The notes below the pieces were generated by a model, which ran no database searches, was not told where the DNA came from, and was given only the letters and a program-made list of their open reading frames with translations. Of a DNA stretch of 64,000 nucleotides, positions 40,441 through 51,859 are shown piece by piece. The stretch comes from Phymatolithon calcareum. Lineage: Eukaryota; Rhodophyta; Florideophyceae; Hapalidiales. The stretch lies in assembly GCA_977006965.1 (NCBI GenBank), contig OZ345382.1, positions 1,426,001 through 1,490,000 of the forward strand, given 5' to 3'. The position numbers and the translations under genes were made by a program. Numbering within the stretch: position 1 is the stretch's first letter; the number at the start of each line of letters is the position of its first letter.

Positions 40441-41309
40441 ACGACAGAGGCAAGACAGTTCATGAAGACACAGGAACGCTGGCTTCTCTCGATTGACACA
40501 CGTCAGGATTAGCGATCGTGCTGTATTACAGCGTTAGTATTGAGTTCAAAAAAGTAGCGCACACGTTGCTACTGGTGGTCTACTTTCGGAACGTCAAGGT
40601 GATGCAGATTCTGCCGAATAAAATGGCCGTTAGACAGATGGAGATGTGCCTTAGCTGATGGAAAACGCCTGAACTCAAACTCAATAAGCTCTATACATCA
40701 ATTTCTGTCACTTGCCAGATAGCCCGGATGAGAGCGCGGTGAATATCTGTCGGAACGGGGGCGCACGCTGCTGTTGGCAAAAATCTGTACACATTGCTGT
40801 CATCAATGAGTGCGCTTTAAAGTGTCAGGATGGCCCCTCTTGGCGTTTCCTTTTTCCATTCTCACCTCAATTGCGGCTGTATACAGCGGTTGCTTATTTG
40901 ACTGTGGTGACAGAGCTGATTAAAGCAGAACCCCAGACGTCGACATTAGGGCGATTGTGCTCTGGCGAAGTGCACAGAAATGAGTACATAACGCATACAA
41001 TGGCCAAACTGAGGCTGCGCATGCAAACGGAAGTCTGCTAGTGTGTAGCGAAAGCCTTGCCCTGCGCATGTCCAAGTAATTGCAGTGAAACTCTGCGAAA
41101 TACTGTATGTGCCCAACTCATAGATGGATTTGGAAGGCAGGTTCTTTCTGCGTTCTTCTGTCGGACAATTGCAGAGACGCCCCCACCACGTCGAAGTTTT
41201 TTCTGAAAAATGCAGCACTACAATAGTGTATCACATGAAATGCGTGTCCTAATAATGTGTAAGTGCAATGTCCCAAGCATCCACATCCTGAATTGTCTCC
41301 AAGTCGAGT
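40441..41309. other. Intergenic, nothing recognised
   Basis: Short ORFs without motifs. Confidence 0.4.
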
Positions 41310-41603
41310 TTAGAGCACAACAATGGTTAGCTCTCTATTCATACATCCATGACCTTTTCGGTGCGATGCAGAAGCGGATAGTTTTGCCGGTCGTCGAGAT
41401 GAACGTGGTGCAGAAGGTCGAGCAACAGATCGAGTTAGAGGGTTTCTGGGCCTGGGCGGACGAATTTTCTCCTCCGAAGTAATAGCTACGTTTTCGGTTT
41501 CATCAAGGTCATGATCCACAAAAACTTGATCGTTGGGAACCGTTGACTCAATGACGATGAAATGATCATCATCTTTATGCTTGTGTGCTCTTTCATTCGC
41601 CAT
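41310..41603 (-). CDS. Hypothetical 97-residue protein
   Basis: ATG at 41603 opens a polar, acidic N-terminus (ANERAHKHKDDDHFIVIEST, then FVDHDLDETENVAITSEEK) followed by a basic Arg/Pro/Ser-rich half. No family known. It is 320 bases upstream of, and divergent from, the kinase gene. A plus-strand frame over the same DNA (41210-41482) is also open, so the call is uncertain. Confidence 0.3.
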   Translation of the reverse strand: MANERAHKHKDDDHFIVIESTVPNDQVFVDHDLDETENVAITSEEKIRPPRPRNPLTRSVARPSAPRSSRRPAKLSASASHRKGHGCMNRELTIVVL

Positions 41604-41926
41604 GATGATGATGAATGATGGAGGCTACACTGTGGAACGTAGGAGAATATGATAGATCGTGAAGTTGAAATCTACACAATTTCTTATAAGCTGTGAATCT
41701 GACAGGTGTACAGATCGAAATATATGACAAGGGATGGAAAAAGCTTTTTGGTTCTAAATTGAAGAATTTTGTACTGGTCGAATTCGCAATTTAGGGTACT
41801 GTACAATGCATTCGAAGAATTAATTGTACACAGTCATCCTCCAGGTCCAGTGTCACATACTGTATTTCTCGCGCCCAAAGCGCAAGCAATGAGCAGGAGT
41901 CCCGCCGTGCTCGTCCTCCTACCTTC

Positions 41927-44527
41927 ATGCATGGCTTGGCCGAGGTAGAAGCGGCGCGCAGCGAGCGTCTACAAGCCTGGGTAGCCTCACTGTCCTCGCC
42001 CGGTCCGCGCGCCGCTGCCGCTCTCCCTCCCCCTCTCGAACGCGTCGACCTATCTCGCACGCAACTCTTCTCCTCGTGGGAGGTGTGGACTCAGTTTCTC
42101 ATTGCCCCACCGGCACTCCCTGCGCTTTCGCGCGTTCTCGACGCCGTCGTTCGCATAGCTCGTCTTGTTGACGTTCGTGCCCCGGTGAATGCGCCGGCTA
42201 TTGTCGCCGCCATCACACGCGCCAAGGAGCATCGACATGATTTGCCGCACGCGCGCGACTCACTGCTCACGCTTAAGTTTCTCGCCGTTACGGATGCACT
42301 GCAGCATTTGTATTCTAGAGTTCCGAAGCAACTGCTTGGGAACAAGGAGTTGGACCTGAGCGCTGTGGCGTCGTTCGCACGTGCGAATTCCGGCGTTCTT
42401 TCAAGGGTGGAGTCTGAGAATGCATTTGATAAGGGGTTTGTTCGCGTTACATCGGAACATTTTCCAAATGTACCGAAGGAGATTACCGAGTTTGCAGAGG
42501 CTGCGTCTTTGTCGCTTGAGGGGTCGGCACCGTCTGCGCTTCGGATGAACTTTGAGAGCGTTTTATCTCTTGGACGGACAGAACCGTCGACTACGACGAT
42601 TGGGTGCGGGGAGGATGTCGGCGGTGTGTACAGTACGACGAACAAATGTTTGGCGTCTGAATATATGACCGGTATGGTGCAAGCAAGTTCGTCCATGAAT
42701 CGAAGTCGACATGTTGCCGAATCTTGGAGTGCAGTTGCGTTGAATGCTCCAAGTAAAGTGGAAGAGGCAGCGGGATATTTGTACTGCTCAGCACCGGTGG
42801 ACGACCTGTGGCTAATTGGGGATGCCATAGGGGCTGGAAGCTTTTCGGACGTCCATCATGTGACTTGTGCGAAGGATGAAACTCGCGCCGCGATCAAGAT
42901 TGTGTGCAAAGGGGCTCCGGATCTATTTACTGCTGACGATGTTTGTCGCGAAGTGGCGGCATTTGGCCGTATCGGACGCCATGACAGCGTTGTCAATTGC
43001 TTGCAAGTTTTCGAAGATGATCGCTTTGTCTACATTGTCATGGAGCTGCTTACGGGAGGACAGCTCATTCCACGCGTATCTGATGCTTCGCATTATGGGA
43101 TGTACAGTGAGACGGACGCACGTAATTTTGCCTACAGTATTGCCCGCGGGTTGGCTCACTGTCACTCGCTCGGCATTGCTCATCGCGATGTAAAGCCGGA
43201 TAACATCTTGTTTGTTTCTGAGAATGATCAGATTAACGTCAAGCTTACGGACTTTGGTATCGCTCACATTGTGCATAATGGTGAGGAAGGGGCGATGGAT
43301 ATGGTGGGCACACCGCTGTATGTGGCGCCTGAGGTTCTTCTGCAACAGCCGTACGGGTGCGCGGCGGATATGTGGAGTCTTGGGGTTATTGTACATATTC
43401 TGTTGACGGGGTTCCCTCCATTTGATGATGACAATATTGTAGTTCTCATCAACAAAGTCAAGTCTGGACTTCTTGGGTTCGATGACGCGGAATGGGCTGA
43501 CGTGAGCCCTGATGCTAAGGATTTCGTTGTTCGACTACTCTGCCGCAATCCTGAAGAACGTCTTTCGGCAGCGGAAGCGCTTTCACACCCTTGGTTGCAA
43601 CCACTGAAACTATCGGAAAGGAAAAACTCGGAACGGTTACCACTTCCACCGCGACAACAATCGCTGCAAAGTGTACAGACTAATTTGAGATCTTTCGCTA
43701 ACCGCAAGGACAGCAGACCGCATATCGGCAGCAGCCACAAACTGTCTTTGTTGGTTTCTCTTTCGGAGCGGACGCTTAAAGGAAGTCCTTCGGATATGTC
43801 TAAACGGTTTTCGGCAGAGGGTCGACGGCAGAGCGGGAGACAGTTTGGACGACCGGCGAGTATGGCCCATTCAAATCCAAAGCCTATACTGCCCAGTGAT
43901 GCCGTGATGAGACAGCACAGCACCCCAGTTCGGGCACAGAGCCCGGGTTCTGACGAGAAGAAGGGGAAACTAATTGGCTCGCCAAGACGGAGACCAATGC
44001 GGGGGAAAGGTCGTACTAACGTTCAAGAAAGCCAGTTGAACCATTCCGAATTTCAACCAAGCTACGTTCCTATCGAGGACCCAACTACTGAAAAATTGCA
44101 CGAGATGGTCGATATAAGCAATGCAGGATTGGAGGTGACTCCCGCGTCACCGAAGTCAGTGCCGTCCTCGACACCTGTGCGACCGGCGTCACCAACTGAA
44201 CTGTCCGGTAAAACAGCTGTGAATGTTACTGCAGTGTCGACATCGCTGTCGACAACAACTACAACGCCACCAGTATCGGGGAAATCTCTCAAGAGTGCTC
44301 CTGTGAATTTTCAGTATGACGATATGGACCAGTCGAATGTTTTATACGTTAGAGTGGACGAGTCACTTCGAGACCGGCGACAGGCGAACGCGGAACTGGA
44401 TTCGCCGGCCAGACGAGCAAAGGCAGGACTGCTTCGTGTCGGCGCCCGGTCGTCGCGAAAACGATCGAAAAGCGTAACACGAGATCTCCGCATATTTCGC
44501 AAAGTGAATAGCCAGACGCAAAAATAA
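41927..44527 (+). CDS. CaMK-like serine/threonine protein kinase
   Basis: 866 residues, no intron, ATG 41927. The N-terminal 290 residues match no domain I know. The kinase domain spans about 297-555: glycine loop GAGSFSDV (about 302-309), ATP lysine in AAIKIV (about 323), catalytic loop HRDVKPDN (about 420-427), DFG (about 442), activation segment GTPLYVAPEVL, and the C-lobe DMWSLGVIVHILLTGFPPF. The RDVKPDN, the GxPPF and the HPWL ending are typical of CaMK/CDPK-type kinases, but no EF hands or calmodulin site are visible. The C-terminal 310 residues are Ser/Thr/Pro/Arg-rich and probably disordered. It phosphorylates Ser/Thr in the cytosol or nucleus (family knowledge). AATAAA at 44563-44568. 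Confidence 0.9.
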   Translation: MHGLAEVEAARSERLQAWVASLSSPGPRAAAALPPPLERVDLSRTQLFSSWEVWTQFLIAPPALPALSRVLDAVVRIARLVDVRAPVNAPAIVAAITRAKEHRHDLPHARDSLLTLKFLAVTDALQHLYSRVPKQLLGNKELDLSAVASFARANSGVLSRVESENAFDKGFVRVTSEHFPNVPKEITEFAEAASLSLEGSAPSALRMNFESVLSLGRTEPSTTTIGCGEDVGGVYSTTNKCLASEYMTGMVQASSSMNRSRHVAESWSAVALNAPSKVEEAAGYLYCSAPVDDLWLIGDAIGAGSFSDVHHVTCAKDETRAAIKIVCKGAPDLFTADDVCREVAAFGRIGRHDSVVNCLQVFEDDRFVYIVMELLTGGQLIPRVSDASHYGMYSETDARNFAYSIARGLAHCHSLGIAHRDVKPDNILFVSENDQINVKLTDFGIAHIVHNGEEGAMDMVGTPLYVAPEVLLQQPYGCAADMWSLGVIVHILLTGFPPFDDDNIVVLINKVKSGLLGFDDAEWADVSPDAKDFVVRLLCRNPEERLSAAEALSHPWLQPLKLSERKNSERLPLPPRQQSLQSVQTNLRSFANRKDSRPHIGSSHKLSLLVSLSERTLKGSPSDMSKRFSAEGRRQSGRQFGRPASMAHSNPKPILPSDAVMRQHSTPVRAQSPGSDEKKGKLIGSPRRRPMRGKGRTNVQESQLNHSEFQPSYVPIEDPTTEKLHEMVDISNAGLEVTPASPKSVPSSTPVRPASPTELSGKTAVNVTAVSTSLSTTTTTPPVSGKSLKSAPVNFQYDDMDQSNVLYVRVDESLRDRRQANAELDSPARRAKAGLLRVGARSSRKRSKSVTRDLRIFRKVNSQTQK

Positions 44528-44562
44528 CACCTCGTTTGTAGAAAGACGCAAAATATAGGTAA

Positions 44563-44568
44563 AATAAA
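44563..44568 (+). terminator. Polyadenylation signal of the kinase gene
   Basis: AATAAA 36 bases after the stop codon. Confidence 0.6.
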
Positions 44569-44843
44569 TATGTAATAATATTATGCATTATGTATGATGA
44601 TTCAGTCAAGTTTAGATTGATCTAGATTGTGTCCAACGGGCGTTGGAGCAAAATGATTGAGCTGCAGAATTTTCGGGATTGCGATCAAATTATCAATGGA
44701 CTACCCTCCACGGAACCTACGCCTCCCCAGACAACAACTTTTGACGCGGCCGAATACTCAACTCACCGTCACATCGCGGCCCTCGACTGAATTGCGCCTT
44801 GATCCCGGTCATTGCGACCCCGTGTCTTCCGTGTGAGCACACC

Positions 44844-46726
44844 ATGCCTCGCTTCGTGCAGGTAGGAGCGCTTCTCGCGCTGTTTGTCTTCGCCGTTGCC
44901 AGGGCGGACGAAGATGCACCTTCTGAACCTGAGTCGAAGGTACGCCTTGAAAATCGAACTCCAGTTTATTGTTGATGGAATAGCGGTTGCGCAGAGCGTA
45001 ATTATTAACCGTTCCGTGCTTTTGTTTTTCATCTGATATGGTACTGTAGCCTGCTGTGATCAACCCGCCAGGAGGTCCAGAAGCAGACTATGAAGCTCCT
45101 GAGGCAATTGGTGCTCTTTTCGCTGACGATTTCCAGAATGGGCTTGACAAATGGACTCACAGTTATGTCCCCATGTACAGTGGTCGCTTTGAAGTAGGTC
45201 AGGGCGCCGACCCCGTGTTCCCAGGTGATCAGGGTTTGATCATTCCAGAGAAAGCGCGCCATTACGCCATCTCCGCACCTGTGGAGGGTTTGGAGGATAT
45301 GACTGGCAAGGACTTTGCGCTCCAGTATGAGGTCAAACTTGATGACGGAATGACCTGCGGTGGTGCTTACGTCAAGCTGCCCACCACCGGATTCCCGGGT
45401 ATGGAGAAATTCGATAATAGCGTCAAATACAGCGTTATGTTTGGACCGGACAAATGTGGGTCTACTGAGAAGGTCCATTTCATATTCCAATCGCTGAACC
45501 CGGTTTCCAATGAATATACGGAGCATCATTTGAAGAACCCACCGGCGCTCGCCACATCCTTTGACAAGCACCATCATCTTTACGCCTTGTATGTCCATAA
45601 CGACGGCTCATTCTCCGTGGCTATCGATGGTGAGGTGAAGCGTGAGGGATCTCTGATGGAGGAATTTGAGCCCCCGTTGCAGCCGACGAAGGAAATTGAT
45701 GATGCTGATGACAAGAAGCCTGCTGACTGGGTGGACGCCGAAAAGATCCCAGATCCTTCTGCCGTCAAGCCCGAAGACTGGGATGAAGACGCACCTGTTG
45801 AAATTGTCGATACCGAGGCCACGAAGCCCGAAGGATGGCTTGATGATGAGCCTGAGAAAGTGCCGGATCCAAAGGCCTCCAAACCCGATAGCTGGAACGA
45901 TGAGGAGGATGGTGCGTGGGATCCTCCATTGATTCCCAACCCGAAATGTGCGGAAGCACCTGGATGCGGTGAATGGACTGCCCCGATGAAACCCAACCCC
46001 GATTACAAGGGTAAGTGGACCGCACCATTGATCGACAATCCGGCATACATCGGCGTGTGGAAGCCGAGGAAGATCGCAAACCCCAACTACTATGAGGTCA
46101 CCTCCCCGTCCATTTTGCCTGTCATCGCTGTCGGTCTTGAAATTTGGACCATGGATCAGGGCGTGCTATTCGATGATGTCTACATTGGCGCCGATATCGA
46201 TGCCGCAAAGGCTTACGCCAAGGCCACCTTTGATGTGAAGAAGGCTGCAGCCGCAGAGAAGGATAAGGCTGAGAAGGCCGAGGCCGAGGCTGAAGGAAAG
46301 CGCAAGGCTGCAGAGGCGGAGAAGGGCGTGATTGGCACGGCGAGGAAATTGATTGCCAAGTTGGAGAGCGCTGTCGACGCTTTGGAGAATATTCTTGCAC
46401 CGATCGAGGAAGTCATTGTGAAGCTCGGTGCTGAACAGGTTCTCGACAAGCTTATCGATCTCGGCGTTTCGAAGCCGCTTGTCGCTGTCATTGCCGGCCC
46501 GCTGCTTTTGGTGCTGTTCTTCCTCCTTCTCCTTGTTGGAGGTAAGAGGAAGCCAAGTGCGACTGCAGAAATGGAGCAGGTCAAGAAGACTGATGCCGTC
46601 ACGAAGGACGATGAGTCGACGGTAACCGCGGAAAAGGAAACGGAAACCGAAATTACGCAGAGCGAAACAACTGGTGCAACAGAAGAGAAGACGATTCGCA
46701 AGCGGCGCGCGGCAAAGGTTGAGTAA
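44844..46726 (+). CDS. CNX: Calnexin, two exons
   Basis: Exons 44844-44939 and 45050-46726; 590 residues. Exon 1 encodes the signal peptide ([20 protein letters not shown]) and ends CGAAG|GTACGC; the 110-base intron ends CTGTAG|CCT, phase 0. Calnexin is an ER membrane lectin chaperone that retains monoglucosylated glycoproteins until folded. Both family signatures are present: CGGAYVKL and VMFGPDKCG. The P-domain (about 250-382) has the repeated arms ([52 protein letters not shown]). A membrane span follows at about 509-530 ([20 protein letters not shown]), then a 60-residue charged cytosolic tail ending RKRRAAKVE, a possible di-basic ER retrieval signal. The membrane span separates it from soluble calreticulin. 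Confidence 0.95.
44940..45049 (+). other. Calnexin intron
   Basis: 110 bases, GTACGC at the start and a T-rich tract (ttttgtttttcatctg) before CTGTAG. Splicing joins the signal peptide exon in frame. It is the only well-supported intron in the window. Confidence 0.85.
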
Positions 46727-47843
46727 TATCGCTTTGGAAGCCCTAAAATGTAGTGCTGGTTTCGCGGAGAAGTTTGTGTTGCTACGATGTGAATGAAGTG
46801 CTCGTCAATATTTCTATTGGAATTGGTCGCTTTCTGGGTATGCTGTGTCCGTCAGTCTTGACAGACTGGTCAAACCAATAACTTGTGCGTTGTGTAGTTG
46901 TGTGATACAATTTGGACGGTCGTTGTCGCTTCCCGAGCTATCATGTGTTCGAGAGTGCAGTACTTAGTGAACAGTGCGGGCGAAATGTAACTATTTTCTT
47001 GCCGTCGCCTCCTGCTCCTTCCTCATCTACCTTCCTTATCTCGCCTGCGTTTTCAACTAAAGAGAAGGAATTGAATAGAATGCATTTCAACCAATAGCGC
47101 AAGTCACAGTTATGCAGTCATAGAAGCGGAAGGGCTGATGATAACGGATAAAAGACGACGCCTCGTCTTATTCATTTGCATTGGGAAGAATCTAATTCTT
47201 GTGTTGGACTCTTTGCTTGTGTGCAATATAAGACGATTAGCGAGCTACTAATTTTAAAGGCAGGAAAACGGAAGCCGAATGCAAGTTACTCGGATGAGCT
47301 TTTCACTATGCACCATAGAGGTCAGCTCATTCCATGAATGTGACTTCAGCGAATTGCAGTTTGTTCAACAAAACTCGTTGATTTAGTTGGTGACGTCGAC
47401 AAATAGCAAGTCGACCACTGATCGATCTGGAAGAGCTGATTACATGCAGGCACTGTACACAATATCGGCCAGTATCTGCATGTCGCACATGGATGCAGAG
47501 TGCCGATGTGGTTCAATTAGAGTTCTGGGATGAGCGCACTAAAATTTACCGGGGGTAGGGAAAAGGCTGCCGAAAGTCGCCGCGGCGACAACGGGGATGA
47601 CCCTCAAATTTCGTTTTAAAATTTCTGGTTTTGAAAGACTTCGACAGCTTGAGTTGCAGTCGTGTTTTGCAGGAGTTCCCTGACACCCCCAACAGGGGCA
47701 GTTTGTTTTTTGGAAGGATTTTGCCTGTTACCAGAATTTTGCTTCTATGCTGATCCGATGAGTACAAAAGCACGGATTTGCGCTAGATATCATACATGTT
47801 CAATTCGATATTCAACTGACCACAATATTGCAAAATTATACAC
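46727..47843. other. Intergenic, nothing firm
   Basis: No supported gene. On the minus strand at about 47541-47615 a short frame (VIPVVAAATFGSLFPTPGKF) faintly recalls the secreted peptide family but with a frame break near its start. Confidence 0.35.
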
Positions 47844-48079
47844 CAGGCCTTAGGGCCGATGAACGAATAGTTCCCAACCGGGAAATTGAGAAAATGGGAA
47901 CGCCAATATGTCCAATAGAATACGTGCACTTGTGGAATTTGAACCTGAAAGAAGCAGAAGAAGTAAAATTTCACAAATTCAGGTATTCTATTGGACGTAC
48001 TCGCGGTCCCAATTTCTCATTTTCCCATTTTTCTGGTTGGGAACTATTCGTTCATCGGTCCTTAGTAGGCCCTCGGGCC
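47844..48079. mobile_element. Foldback element (MITE-like), 236 bp
   Basis: Two arms of about 75 bases face each other: the left contains gatgaacgaatagttcccaa and ends tgtccaatagaatac; the right begins gtattctattggac and ends cgttcatcggtcc. About 55 unpaired bases lie between. No coding capacity. Long-armed foldback of this kind is typical of MITEs; the target duplication is not clear. Confidence 0.85.
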
Positions 48080-50147
48080 TTGTTCTCTTTCGTCTTACAT
48101 TCATTATTCAAGCCCGCTTACGGTAAACATCTACTCACAATTTATCATTAGAATGATAAATTTTATCAGTTAAAATTCACGTTTTCATACGTCAGTGACG
48201 TGAACGAGAAGCTCGTCATGTTGCGCCGTCAGAAGTGAAACTGGGTCCTCCAATGTTGTGGACCATTTATGGACCTATTATTTTCTCAGCCGCACGGGAG
48301 GGTGTTACATCGTTTACATACGTACATACATCATGTATGTAACCCCATGTGAGGGTTGCGATGTATGCACAGTATTTTCTCGTACTCCAAATTTTCAATC
48401 TTTTCCAAAATAAGTTCGAAATCAATTCTAGTTTTGATTTTTAACTTCTGTTTTTTAGAGCGTCAACGAGGAGCTCCTCTTTCCATGAGTTGCGTGGATT
48501 CTGTTTTTTCTTGTTTTTGGATCCGAGAGTTGTTAACAATTTTTGAATTTCCATCTCACATCCAAGATAATCCATTCTTATATTGAAAACCCTGTTTATA
48601 AACACATTTTCTATCCCCGACAGATCCCGTTTTGGTTAAGCGTGTATTGTACTGCGAGGTGAGAATCGAAATTGCTCCGCTGGCCGCCAGCTCATTGCCC
48701 TGACGTCACATCTTGAGGCGATGAATTGAAAGAGATTTCTTATTGGCTTGTCACATTGCACATGTGGCTCGTTTATTGGTATCATAGTTTGTTCAGGTCC
48801 AATTCTGGCCTCCAAGGTCAGAAGCGCTATATCCGTGAAAGATCGTTTTTAAAAACCAACTCTCAGAAATACTTTCTTTCTTCTATCCCCTCGACGAGAC
48901 GGTACGCTGTATGAGACACGTTGTTGAGCCCATTCGCCCAGTAGCCAAGTGAAGTCATACTGTATACAGTGAGATATATATATATCATTGCATCGCCCGA
49001 CGAGAATGTTGGACCACATGTTTGTGCAATTGGAACTCAGCTTGCATGCTTCTAGTTTTTGAGTCGTACATGTGAAAGAGTCGGTTTTGCCAGAGTTACC
49101 CTTGAAGTGGAGCACACACAAAACGTACTGAGAGAAACAACTAGTGGATGTTTGACCAATCCATCCACATCTCACATTCCTCCCAAGCTTACCCGCAAGT
49201 TACACTAATTGGATTACATACAAACGGGTTTTGTTGAATTCCTTCGACACCAGTACCAAGCAGCGGAGATGAGTGTGCTATTGCCGGCTGAAGATACTTG
49301 CATCAATTTGCTGTGACATCTTTGCAAACTTTTAAGAAAAATGATCTGTTCCCTGTTTTGTCTACTAAACATGAGAGCATGTCGTGACATTGCGAAGTAT
49401 CGCGTCCCGCAAACTCTGCGACTGTTCCGAGGGTGAACTGCATCCACTAATAAAGCGATTCACAAGGTCAGCACGCCGACCCTTTCGTCACAATCGCCGT
49501 CGCCCCCCAGATTCACCCGGAGAAATCTCAAGACTGTGCCTTGTTCACTTCTGCATCGACTTTTGCCGACGTTACAGCGATCCCAGTTTAGTGCAAATAT
49601 CTGCTGTGGCAAAAAAGAAAGTCCGGCGATTCGTCACCGCCAGCTGACGGCAACAGTCGCAAGAGCCTCACATTCCGCCGCCTCAGGAGTGTCATTTGAA
49701 TCGACAGAATTGCAGCTGCAATTGGTGAAACTCTCTAAATAACTTTTCTCAAATTTTACAAAAAATGTGATCTTTTTGCAAAATATTTGAAGCTTATATT
49801 CAAAGTTTTGGGAAGCTTTTTATTTCTTTTTTATTTTCCGGCGGGTGCATATAGAATCTCTGGTCAGTGGAGGTTGAATCTTGGGTGAATACGTAACAAC
49901 AATTCGGCCAACAAGAAAAGCCTCATAATTTGCTTTTTTTGAAGCACCAGTGGCATTTCATAACATCGCTCCAAATACCGATTCAGTGAGGAGCTAGCTG
50001 GGCCTTTGAAGTCAATGCAGTGTGCTCGTCGTTCTCATTAGACAGTGAATCTCTGTTTGAAGGGAATGTGACTGCCCAGGGCCTTTGCTCCCTGAGCTAA
50101 CTCTGCGCTCCGGGCGGCCTCCTTCTCTTCTCAAGGTTGCCTCAATT
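48080..50147. other. Intergenic, nothing recognised
   Basis: AT-rich. Contains a small palindrome at about 48322-48340 (tacatacat c atgtatgta) and a tata run near 48970-48984. No gene seen. Confidence 0.4.
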
Positions 50148-51377
50148 ATGTCGAGCCCCGACCTGCTAATGGGACCAGATTCAATTGATGGTTCCAATGT
50201 CCACAGAACCGCAAACTCAAATTCCTCTGTTGAACAGGAAATTGCATCAAACGAATTTGACTCTTCGCAATTTGAAACGTTCGATCAACTGTTGAGCGCA
50301 CCGGCTCCAAACACCGGTCAGACTCTGCAAGCGACGCCATACCCTCATCAGGTTGGAGGGCATGGGCAGCTGAAAAAGACTAACAATGGCACTTTACTCA
50401 AGCCGCTTTACGAAAAAGAGCTCCGATTTTATTCTTATATCCACAGCGAAAGGCTCCCTCGAAGCTTGCGCTGGTTGCGTCATATGACCCCAAAGTTTTA
50501 CGGTGAAACAACGTCTATTCCGTCCCCCATTCCGCCTTCTGAATCAGCTCCCGCGTTCATTGATGCGCACAGGTGCGACCATGTGCCGTTACAGTGGCGC
50601 GTGAGCTCTGCGTCGTCCACGACGGACATGTCTCCATGGGCATTGACCATGGGGGCTCGTGTGTCGCAGAAAAAGTCGTCGCACCGCCAGCATGCCACCA
50701 TTGCACTCGAGGATATCAATCAGAAGTTCATTTTCCCGAGCGTTTTGGACTGCAAAATTGGTGTACGGCATTACGATGACGATGCGACCGAGGAAAAGCG
50801 ACGGAGACACATTCTCAAAGCGGAAATGACCACTTCCGCGAAGCATGGCTTGCGTTTCACGGGAATGCAGAGCTTCAAGCGAGTTCGCTCGGACGGCGGA
50901 CCAGGAGTGCTTGAATTCCGTGACAAATACTATGGTCGCAAACTTAAGGGCGAAGATTTGGTGCCTGAAGCGCGGTGGTTCTTTGACAACGGTGTGCGCG
51001 TGCGGACGGATTGCATCAAAATAATTTTGGACAAACTGGAATATCTTCGACAGCACGTACTTTTGCAAACTCACTTCAAGTTCTACTCGTCGTCTCTGCT
51101 GGTGGTGTACGAGGGCGCCTCTAGTGATCTCGCTCCGTGCAACGCGGACGTGCGAATGATTGACTTTGCGCACACGCAGTGGGTAGAGGAGGGTGGAACA
51201 GAGCCAGATAATGGCTACATTCTCGGTATTGAGAATCTCATTAGAATTCTTAAACAGGTTATTACCGATGAAGAGGAGTGCGAGCAGGCGTCGAACGGAG
51301 ACCACACTCCGCCAGTCCAGACACCCGCTTCTCGTTCGGGCTCTAAATTGAAGACTACAAAGGCGTCATCCGTGTAG
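50148..51377 (+). CDS. Inositol polyphosphate kinase (IPK family)
   Basis: 409 residues from ATG 50148 (MSSPDLLMGPDS); the frame is open 63 bases further up but without ATG. The IPK family phosphorylates inositol phosphates to higher or pyrophosphorylated forms. The family's P-x-x-x-D-x-K-x-G motif is present as PSVLDCKIG (about 196-204), followed by the metal-binding MIDFAHTQW (about 337-345) and the SSLLVVYEG strand (about 314-322). The N-terminal region has HPHQVGGHG-like sequence (PYPHQVGGHG) and YEKELRFYSYI, both typical of IP6K/IPMK members. Which of the two activities it has cannot be decided from sequence alone. The C-terminal tail is polar. AATAAA-like signals follow near 51490-51550. 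Confidence 0.9.
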   Translation: MSSPDLLMGPDSIDGSNVHRTANSNSSVEQEIASNEFDSSQFETFDQLLSAPAPNTGQTLQATPYPHQVGGHGQLKKTNNGTLLKPLYEKELRFYSYIHSERLPRSLRWLRHMTPKFYGETTSIPSPIPPSESAPAFIDAHRCDHVPLQWRVSSASSTTDMSPWALTMGARVSQKKSSHRQHATIALEDINQKFIFPSVLDCKIGVRHYDDDATEEKRRRHILKAEMTTSAKHGLRFTGMQSFKRVRSDGGPGVLEFRDKYYGRKLKGEDLVPEARWFFDNGVRVRTDCIKIILDKLEYLRQHVLLQTHFKFYSSSLLVVYEGASSDLAPCNADVRMIDFAHTQWVEEGGTEPDNGYILGIENLIRILKQVITDEEECEQASNGDHTPPVQTPASRSGSKLKTTKASSV

Positions 51378-51711
51378 TATTTGATTTTATCCGAAATTTG
51401 TCTACTTTTCACGAAACGTTTCATTAAATGAAATATTTTCGTTTCGACTGTACCCTGCCGGATAAAGATTGGTTTCAATAGTTAGCCGCCAAAAATAAAC
51501 AAAAATCAGCTGTACAGTTTGATTACAAACTCGTTTCAAAATAAACAAAAAATAAACTTTACAACCGAGCTCTTGCTCATTGGTGCGCACCCGTCGGCGA
51601 GGTCGGGATTGAATTAGAACGTTATTCGATTGGCTTACGCTCGCCGGCGACCACCGTCGTTGTTCTAGAAACACGTGGACAACAAGACTGCGTTTACCGG
51701 CCCTCCAGCAC

Positions 51712-51726
51712 ACACATACATAAAGC
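51712..51726 (+). promoter_or_regulatory. TATA-like element of the EF-1alpha gene
   Basis: catacataaagcccg, 135-150 bases before the ATG, in an otherwise C-rich leader. A plausible core promoter for a strongly expressed gene; weak by itself. Confidence 0.35.
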
Positions 51727-51859
51727 CCGCCCGCCGACGACAAGTAACGAAATCAGTTCCTCACACAGCGAAGTCGAGAAGTTTCGGACGTGTGGTCCCC
51801 CACCCACACCGCCAAGGTAGCGCCCTCCCCATCCAAGCGGTGCACGCTCAAGAGCAGCC

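Noticed and set aside
42091-42828. 245-codon minus-strand ORF over the kinase N-terminus
   Set aside because: Shadow of the plus-strand kinase gene, whose motifs and start are clear.
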